Below are positions 1 through 6,000 of a stretch of DNA of 6,154 bases, in pieces. The translations under genes were made by a program, and so were the position numbers. The notes under the pieces are model-generated. The model worked only from the letters and a program-made list of their open reading frames with translations, was not told where the DNA came from and made no database searches. This stretch comes from Actinomycetes bacterium (GTDB lineage: Bacteria; Actinomycetota; Actinomycetes; Mycobacteriales; Micromonosporaceae), in contig JAEZGP010000288.1 of assembly GCA_023437285.1 (NCBI GenBank), positions 1 to 6,154 on the forward strand. The letters are read 5' to 3'. The first letter of the stretch is position 1, and every line of letters begins with the position of its first letter.

Positions 1-2264
1 TCAACTCGGGCACCGACCTGTGGGGCGCCGGCTACACCGACGTCAACGCCCTGCTGCCGGCCAAGGAGATCCTGGGTTACATCTCCGTGCTCGTCGCGAT
101 CGCGGTGATCGTCTTCTCCAACATGCGCGGCCGCAACCTCGTGTGGGCCGGCGCCTCGCTGGCCCTGCTCGGCATCGCCGCGGTCGCGATCGGCGGGGCG
201 TACCCCGCCGCCGGGCAGCGGTTCACCGTCCAGCCGAACCTCCGCGACAAGGAGGCGCCGTACATCCAACGCACCATCGACGGCACCCTCGCGGCGTACG
301 GGCTGGACACGGTCGAGGTGAAGGCCTACTCGGCGAACACGTTGACGCCGCCCGCCTCGCTGACGACCGACAACACGGTGGTGCCCAACATCCGCCTGCT
401 CGACCCGGCCGTCGTGTCGGACGCGTTCACGCAGGCCCAGCAGATCCGCAACATCTACGACTTCAACGCCCAGCTCGACATCGACCGGTACACGATCGAC
501 GGCAAGACGCAGGACTACGTCGTCGGCGTCCGCGAGATCAACTACACCAAGCTGACCGGGCAGCAGACGAACTGGCTGAACAGGCACACCGTGTTCACCC
601 ACGGGTACGGCTTTGTGGCCGCCCCCGCGAACAGGACGGTCTGCAACGGCCTGCCGTACTTCGTGTCCGGTGGCTTCCTCGGCGAGCAGGCCGCCACGGG
701 CGAGAACGCCACGCAGTCGAACTGCACCTCGCCCACCGAAGTGATCCGGGCCGACCAGCCGCGCATCTACTACGGCGAACTGGCCACCGACTACGTCATC
801 GTGGGCCGTCCCGACGGCTCCACCACCGACACGGAGTTCGACCGGCCGGCCGGCTCGAGCGAGCAGCACTACACCTACCAGGGCAGTGGCGGCGTCGACG
901 TCGGTTCGTTCGGTCGCCGGCTGCTCTACGCGCTGCACTACAGGGAAGGCAACTTCGTCCTCTCGGACGTGTTCAACGAGAACTCCAAGGTGCTCTACGT
1001 CCGCGACCCGCGCGAGCGGGTGAAGAAGGTCGCCCCGTTCCTGACGCTGGACGGCGACCCGTACCCGGCCGTGGTCGGCGGAAAGATCGTCTGGTTGCTG
1101 GACGGCTACACCACCTCGTCGACGTACCCGTACTCTCAGCGCACCGACCTGGCCGTGTCGACCACCGACGCGCTCACCGGCGCAGGTGGCGTGGCCGCGC
1201 AGGCCAAGGAGAACATCAACTACATCCGCAACTCGGTGAAGGCGACCGTCGACGCGTACGACGGCACCGTCACGCTGTACAACTTCGACGAGACCGACCC
1301 GGTCCTCAAGGCCTGGAACAAGGCGTTCGGCGGCAAACTGATCAAGCCGAAGGCCGAGATCCCGGCCGAGCTGGCCGCACACTTCCGCTACCCCGAGGAC
1401 CTGTTCAAGGTGCAGCGTGACCTGCTGTCGCGCTTCCACGTGAAGGACCCCAAGGAGTTCAACTCCGGTCAGGACTTCTGGGAGGTACCGGACGACCCGG
1501 CGCGGCACGGCACGGCCGCCGCGACGGGCAAGCAGCCGCCGTACTACCTGCTCACCCAGTTCCCCGGGGAAACCGGGGTCAGCTTCCAGCTCACCGCGGC
1601 CCTGACGCCCACCAAGCGGCAGAACCTCGCCGCCCTCATGACGGGCCGCTACGTCGACGGCGAGCCGAAACTGGAACTGCTCGAACTGCCCCGGGAAAAC
1701 CGCATCCCCGGCCCCGGCCAGTCGCAGCAGAACATGGCCAACGACCCGACCACGAGAGAGTCGCTGAACCTGCTACAGGGCACTGGCGGCCAGTCTCAGC
1801 TGGTCTACGGCAACCTGCTGTCCCTGCCGTACGGCGGCGGCATGCTCTACGTGCAGCCCGTGTACCTCAAGAGCAACGTGAACAACCCGTACCCGCTGCT
1901 CAAGAAGGTACTGGTCAGCTACGGCGACAAGCTCGGCTACGCGGACACCCTCGACCAGGCGCTCGCGCAACTGGTCAAGGGCACGACCACCGCCCCGCCA
2001 ACGGAGCCGGCCACACCTCCGACGACGCCAACCACACCGACCACCCCGCCGTCGACCCCCACCACGGCGCCAACCACGCCAGCCGCCCCGCCGGCGGCCG
2101 GTGACCTGGCGGCGGCCACGGCAAAGGTCCAGGCCGCGATCGAGAAGCTCCGCGCGGCCCAGACGTCGGGCAACTTCGAGGAGTACGGCAAGGCACTCGC
2201 CGAGCTGGACGCCGCCATCAAGGAGTTCGAAGCGGCCCAGAAGGCCGCCGGAGGCGGCGGCTGA
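1..2264 (+). CDS. UPF0182 family membrane protein, C-terminal part (5' end outside window)
   Basis: The frame is open from base 3 to the TGA at 2262-2264 (753 codons). The GTG at 87 is internal, because the residues before it (WGAGYTDVNALLPAKEIL) match the conserved interior of the family. UPF0182 proteins (COG1615, PF03699) are usually 900-1000 residues, with several N-terminal membrane helices and a large extracytoplasmic domain; their molecular function is not established. Visible here are the last two membrane helices (about 78-125 and 140-205), then the outer domain with family motifs such as FRYPEDLFKVQRDLL (about 1384-1428), QDFWEVPDDP (1470-1499), ELPRENRIPGPGQ, YGNLLSLPYGGGMLYVQPVY (1806-1865) and YPLLKKVLVSYGDKLG. 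The protein ends with a Thr/Pro linker and an Ala/Glu/Lys-rich helical tail that includes NFEEYGKALAELDAAIKEFE. The reading frame is intact. It is followed by a terminator, so it is the last gene of its transcription unit. Family assignment is firm; function is unknown. Confidence 0.93.
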   Translation, partial: NSGTDLWGAGYTDVNALLPAKEILGYISVLVAIAVIVFSNMRGRNLVWAGASLALLGIAAVAIGGAYPAAGQRFTVQPNLRDKEAPYIQRTIDGTLAAYGLDTVEVKAYSANTLTPPASLTTDNTVVPNIRLLDPAVVSDAFTQAQQIRNIYDFNAQLDIDRYTIDGKTQDYVVGVREINYTKLTGQQTNWLNRHTVFTHGYGFVAAPANRTVCNGLPYFVSGGFLGEQAATGENATQSNCTSPTEVIRADQPRIYYGELATDYVIVGRPDGSTTDTEFDRPAGSSEQHYTYQGSGGVDVGSFGRRLLYALHYREGNFVLSDVFNENSKVLYVRDPRERVKKVAPFLTLDGDPYPAVVGGKIVWLLDGYTTSSTYPYSQRTDLAVSTTDALTGAGGVAAQAKENINYIRNSVKATVDAYDGTVTLYNFDETDPVLKAWNKAFGGKLIKPKAEIPAELAAHFRYPEDLFKVQRDLLSRFHVKDPKEFNSGQDFWEVPDDPARHGTAAATGKQPPYYLLTQFPGETGVSFQLTAALTPTKRQNLAALMTGRYVDGEPKLELLELPRENRIPGPGQSQQNMANDPTTRESLNLLQGTGGQSQLVYGNLLSLPYGGGMLYVQPVYLKSNVNNPYPLLKKVLVSYGDKLGYADTLDQALAQLVKGTTTAPPTEPATPPTTPTTPTTPPSTPTTAPTTPAAPPAAGDLAAATAKVQAAIEKLRAAQTSGNFEEYGKALAELDAAIKEFEAAQKAAGGGG
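1983..2099 (+). repeat. Thr/Pro-rich low-complexity linker within the UPF0182 protein
   Basis: Thirty-nine codons are almost entirely Thr, Pro and Ala, with repeated TTP/PTT units (for example PPTTPTTPTTPPSTPTT). The run links the folded extracytoplasmic domain to a predicted alpha-helical tail of about 50 residues. Such linkers are common in exported actinobacterial proteins and are inferred to be flexible, possibly a spacer through the cell wall. The simple ACC/CCG codon repetition makes length variation between strains likely. Confidence 0.8.
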
Positions 2265-2282
2265 CCCGACCCCTGGTAGATC

Positions 2283-2322
2283 ATGAACCGGGTTGGTACC
2301 TATGGGTACCAACCCGGTTCAT
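2283..2322 (+). terminator. Perfect 18-bp hairpin terminator behind the UPF0182 gene
   Basis: Bases 2283-2300 pair without mismatch to 2305-2322 around a TATG loop, beginning 18 bases after the stop codon. Only a short T-poor tail (TGTTCCC) follows, as is common for actinobacterial intrinsic terminators. It would end the upstream transcript before the tRNA promoter. Because it is symmetrical it could also stop transcription from the other side. Confidence 0.85.
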
Positions 2323-2354
2323 TGTTCCCGACTGGGTGACGTGGGCCATCCTCT

Positions 2355-2384
2355 TTGCGGTTCCGGGTGGACATGAGCTAAGGT
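2355..2384 (+). promoter_or_regulatory. Likely promoter of the initiator tRNA gene
   Basis: A TTGCGG (-35, 2355-2360) and a TAAGGT (-10, 2379-2384) are separated by 18 bases. The expected start near 2390 lies about 6 bases before the mature tRNA 5' end at 2396. The -10 fits the TANNNT pattern of housekeeping sigma factors in actinobacteria. Placement between a terminator and the tRNA supports an independent promoter. Confidence 0.6.
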
Positions 2385-2395
2385 TTCCAAGGCGA

Positions 2396-2469
2396 CGCGG
2401 GGTGGAGCAGCTCGGTAGCTCGCTGGGCTCATAACCCAGAGGTCCTAGGTTCAAATCCTAGCCCCGCTA
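2396..2469 (+). tRNA. Initiator tRNA-fMet (anticodon CAT)
   Basis: A full 74-base cloverleaf can be drawn. The acceptor stem is CGCGGGG/CCCCGCT with an unpaired C1:U72, the D stem is GAGC/GCTC, the anticodon stem is CTGGG/CCCAG with loop CTCATAA (anticodon at 2430-2432), the variable loop is AGGTC, the T stem is CTAGG/CCTAG with loop TTCAAAT, and the discriminator is A. The mismatch at 1:72, the three consecutive G:C pairs at the base of the anticodon stem, and A11:U24 are hallmarks of the initiator rather than elongator Met tRNA. It delivers formyl-methionine to the ribosomal P site at translation start. The 3' CCA is not encoded (CTA follows the A) and must be added by tRNA nucleotidyltransferase. 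It has its own promoter and terminator. The gene's 3' half is a plausible integration target for the element whose integrase remnant lies just downstream. Confidence 0.97.
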
Positions 2470-2478
2470 CTAGGGATT

Positions 2479-2512
2479 ACGGCCCCTCAGAGATGATCTG
2501 AGGGGCCGTTTT
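2479..2512 (+). terminator. Rho-independent terminator of the tRNA-fMet gene
   Basis: A GC-rich stem of 13 bp (2479-2491 with 2497-2509) closes a GATGA loop and runs directly into TTTT (2509-2512). It starts 10 bases after the tRNA. It is a textbook intrinsic terminator and separates the tRNA from the opposing integrase remnant. Confidence 0.9.
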
Positions 2513-2539
2513 CGTGCCCAGTGAAGCCGGCGCGGGTCC

Positions 2540-2750
2540 TTACGCGGCTTCCTCGTCCTCCTCCGGCGTCTCTGGTGCGTGCCAGTCCTCGCCGAAGATC
2601 GGGTCGGCAATTCGGGTCGCCGCGTCGCGGTCCTTGCCCACTGATCGGTGCGTGTAGATCTGTGCGGTGATGTTCATGTTGGCGTGCCCCAGGTCGGCTG
2701 GTAGGAGGAGATCGCCGTGTGAGCGTGACTCATGGGCGGAGTGTTCGTCG
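2540..2750 (-). pseudogene. Remnant of a tyrosine recombinase/integrase C-terminus
   Basis: Read on the minus strand, the frame ending at the TAA (2542-2540) gives LGHANMNITAQIYTH (2692-2648), followed by RSVGKDRDAATRIADPIFG and an acidic Glu/Ala tail. This matches the end of phage/ICE-type tyrosine integrases: the box with the catalytic His (LGHA) and the nucleophile Tyr in IYTH. Upstream the match decays. A neighbouring frame starting at an ATG (2733-2731) reads MSHAHT, resembling the family's (L)RHAH box with the catalytic Arg replaced, while the main frame reads GDLLLPADLGHA. This suggests a frameshift plus loss of several codons between the two boxes. The main frame hits a stop at 2821-2819, and no N-terminal integrase sequence is seen. 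It is therefore almost certainly inactive. Its 3' end faces the tRNA-fMet 3' end 70 bases away, the usual layout for elements integrated in tRNA genes. The right boundary is approximate. Confidence 0.75.
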
Positions 2751-2962
2751 CGTACCCCGACGGCAATGCAATCGATTGGTCGATTCGCGGCCCGGTGGCT
2801 GGCGTCACGGGATAACAGCTAGTCTTCAGCTGTTTCACAGGATCGGCGACAGTTACCGCCCTTCTCGAGTGACTTTCCATTCTTTGCGAAGATCACAATG
2901 TGCGAGTGGAGTGGGCTATTTGGGCAGGTAGTCCGCTTTGTCGATCACGTTGAGTGATCTCC
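2751..2962. other. Intergenic stretch without a convincing gene
   Basis: No frame here gives a recognisable protein; the short open frames on both strands have no family-like motifs. The stretch looks less GC-rich than the flanking genes. It contains a small hairpin (2814-2820 with 2828-2834, 7-bp stem, 7-base loop) and GATCAC/GTGATC motifs at 2891, 2943 and 2954; the last two form an inverted repeat, 2943-2959. It probably combines decayed element DNA with the upstream control region of the large gene at 3032. Confidence 0.5.
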
Positions 2963-2989
2963 TTGACATTGACTGTGATCATGGTCAAT
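2963..2989 (+). promoter_or_regulatory. Candidate promoter -35 box with a 22-bp operator-like dyad
   Basis: A consensus TTGACA (2963-2968) overlaps by one base an interrupted inverted repeat (2968-2989) with arms ATTGAC and GTCAAT around a TGATCA core; only the two TG spacers break the symmetry. No good -10 is present at the expected spacing: CAATCT at 2986-2991 is weak. Regulator binding here would be expected to affect the large gene starting at 3032. This is inferred from sequence symmetry only. Confidence 0.35.
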
Positions 2990-3031
2990 CTCGGCGGCAC
3001 GCTTTCTTCGCTGAGGTCATGGGGGCTCGGT

Positions 3032-6000
3032 ATGTCACCTGTGGACAGTCGTCGTGGACGTTACGTTGGCGCCGACGTAGCGTTCTTCTTGCTGACAGCT
3101 CGTCGGCTGTCGTGGCGGTCGCGCCTCGCGGCCTGCATGAGCGTGGTTGTGTTCGCTTCGATTCTCTACGCGGTCGTGTGGCCAAAACGCGTTGTGGCAG
3201 CTCCTGCCTCGGCGCCAAAAGCGGAGTGTCCGGAGGAGCGACCGGATCGCATGGCGGCGTTGACGTCGGCTCGGTTGTGCGGTGGTCGGGTGCGTATCGG
3301 CGCGTTGACGTCGGAGACCAGTGAGTCTTACGCGACGGCGGATGGTCAGATCGAGGCGACCATGGCGGCGGGCCCGGTTCGGGTGCGTTCCGAGCAGGGT
3401 TGGCTGCCGGTCGACCTGACGCTGGTGCGTCAGGCGGATGGATCAGTGGCAGCTAAGGCGCATCCGCGTGACTTGAAGCTGTCGGGTCCGCAGGCCGGAT
3501 CGGGTGAACACGAGCTTGCGGCGGTCGGCAGTGGTGACGAGCGTGTGTCGATGTCGTGGACGGGTGAGCTGCCGCAGCCCGTCCTGGAGGGCAGCAAGGC
3601 GACGTATGTTGACGCGCTCCCCGGTGTGGATCTCGTTGTGCAGGCGACCCGGACAGGGTTTCAGCAGCTGCTGGTTGTGAAGGCCCGTGCCGCGTTGGCC
3701 AAGGTCCGCACCGTGACGTTGCCCGTGACCGCCAAAGCCGCGGCGGACTACACGCGTGACGCCGGCGGTAATGTGGCTTTGAAAGACAAGTCGGGCAAGG
3801 TCTTCGCCCGGGTGCCGGCTCCGCAGATGTGGGACTCAAGCCTGGTCGGTGAAGACAAGTTGCGTGACCGGCGCGTGATCGCGACCACCGTGACCGAACG
3901 TGCGGCGAAGTCGAACGGCAAGCCTGGCTTTGAGCTGAAGCTCACCCCGGACGCGACCTGGCTGGATGACCCGGCGCGGGTGTTCCCGATCACGATCGAT
4001 CCCACGATCAACCCCTTGTACACGACGTTCGACACGTACGTGAAGGAGGGCGAGAGCGTCGACCGCGGCGGGGAAAACGACCTTCAGTTGGGTGTGGTCG
4101 GCGGCGCGATTACCCGGGCCCTGGTGCGGTGGAACACTGAGGATCTGCGGCTGACGCGGATCACGTCGGCGACGTCGTACTTCTGGAACTGGTGGTCACC
4201 GTCCTGTACGGCGAAGTCGTGGGACATGTGGACCACGTCGCAGAACGTGGAGGGCATGGTCTGGAGCACCCAGCCGACCTGGCTGACGAAGGAGTCCTCG
4301 TCGACGGGCACGAAGGGGTACAGCTCATCGTGTAACGACGGATGGGTGTCGGTGCCGTCGACCTCGTTCTTCCAAAAGGCGGCCGACAACAACCAGACCC
4401 GCGGCTACATGGGTCTGCGCGCAACCAGTGAAACCGACAGCAACTCGTTCAAGCAGTTCCGCTCCCGCAACGCCGCCGACCAGTCCCAGGTGCCCTACTC
4501 GGTGGTCACCTACAGCAGCATCCCGTCTATCGGTTCGCGTTCGACGACCCCGTCGACGGCGTGTGTGACCGGCAGCGGTCGGCCGTACATCAATACCGGC
4601 ACACCGAAGTTGTCCGCGGTCGCTACCGACCCTGAGGGGTCGTCGGTGATGGCGGAGTTCGAGTGGCAGACCACCGGTGGCACCGCGGTCGGGTCCTCCA
4701 CAACCAGCGCCCAGGCCTCGGGCAAGAAGCACACGGTCACCATCGGTTCGGCGCTGACCAACGGGTCCAGCTACCGGTGGCGGGTGAGGGCCAAGGACAC
4801 CACGACAACAGGCACGTGGTCGGCGTGGTGCGAGTTCACCATCGACACCACCGCCCCGTCCGCGATGCCAGGGGTGTCATCGACGGACTACGCCGACGGT
4901 GTCTGGTCCGGCGCGCAACCGCTGTACACCTATACCACCGAGAGCAAGGCCTACATCCCAGGCACAAGCACTACGGGGGTGACCGGCGACGAAGGACTCC
5001 AACAGATCAACCTCGGGTTTACCATGCCGTACTACGGCCGCCCGGTCAGCAGCGTGTGGGTCGAATCGAACGGCCAGGTCCACTTCTCCAGCGTCAGTAC
5101 GCCGAACTCAACCGTTTGCTACGACGTACCCGACACCACCGCACCTAATGACACCCTCAACGTGTTCTGCGATGACCTGGTTGTCGACGGCTCCGCCAGC
5201 GTGCGCACCGCCACGGGCGGCACGGCCCCGAACAGGTACATGGTCATCGACTGGCACAACGTCCTGCGCTTTGGCACAACCAGCGAACGACTTGACGCCG
5301 AAGCGATCCTCTACGAAAACGGTGACATCACCGTCAACTACGCCAACCTGTCGAACGCCAATGAACGCGGCGCCTACGCCATGGTCGGACTGGAGAACGC
5401 CACCGGCACGCTGGGCACCCAGTACCTGCACCACGAGGCCAAGCTGCTCGACGGCACCGCGATCACATTCCGGCCCGAGACAGACATCTACAGCTACACC
5501 ACACCGACCGCCACCCAGACGTTCACCAGCGGCTCCACCGTACTGAGCGCCTTGGCCGGCTCCTCCGGCGATGACAAGTACGCCGCCGTCACGCTGCCGT
5601 TCAACTTCTCCTTCTACAACCGCGCCTACACCACCGCGTACGTGAACACGAACGGGTTCGTCACCTTCACCAATCCAGGTACCGGCGCTAACGCTCCAGC
5701 CTGCACGGACATCCCGTCCAGTTCTGGGCCGAACAACGCCATCAACGTGTTCTGCGACGACCTGATCACCGACGGATCGTCATCCGTTCGATGGGCCGTT
5801 CTCGGCACCGCACCCGACCGGCGTGTTGTGATCGAGTGGAACAACGTCTTGCGCTACAACACCAGCGAACGCATCAGCGCCGAAGTGTTCCTGTCCGAGG
5901 GCAGCAACGACATCACCCTCGCATACAACGGCATCTCCACCACCTCAAACACGGAGAAGGGCTCCAACGCCACCGTCGGTATCGAGAACCCGTGGTCCAA

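Noticed and set aside
20..1420. Long plus-strand open frame of 466 codons overlapping the UPF0182 gene
   Set aside because: It is rich in Arg, Pro and Gly with no family motifs and lies in the wrong frame over a well-conserved protein; it is a high-GC shadow.
1773..2312. Minus-strand open frame of 179 codons opposite the UPF0182 C-terminus
   Set aside because: Arg/Gly-rich antisense reading of the Thr/Pro linker and tail, and it would start inside the terminator hairpin.
2674..2880. Minus-strand open frame of 68 codons next to the integrase remnant
   Set aside because: Only its last residues (MSHAHT region) resemble an integrase box, and it loses the frame of the conserved tail; treated as part of the decayed integrase, not a separate gene.
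3098..3125. Possible twin-arginine (Tat) signal in the exoprotein leader (ARRLSW)
   Set aside because: The paired arginines are not followed by the hydrophobic residues of the Tat consensus; an ordinary Sec signal or anchor is more likely.
2938..3324. Plus-strand open frame of 128 codons overlapping the start of the large gene
   Set aside because: No recognisable domain, and it overlaps the signal-peptide region of the exoprotein, whose protein-level evidence is much stronger.
4663..5546. Two plus-strand open frames (4663-5148, 5148-5546) over the large gene
   Set aside because: Arg/His/Thr/Pro-rich shadow readings of the exoprotein frame, which stays open throughout.
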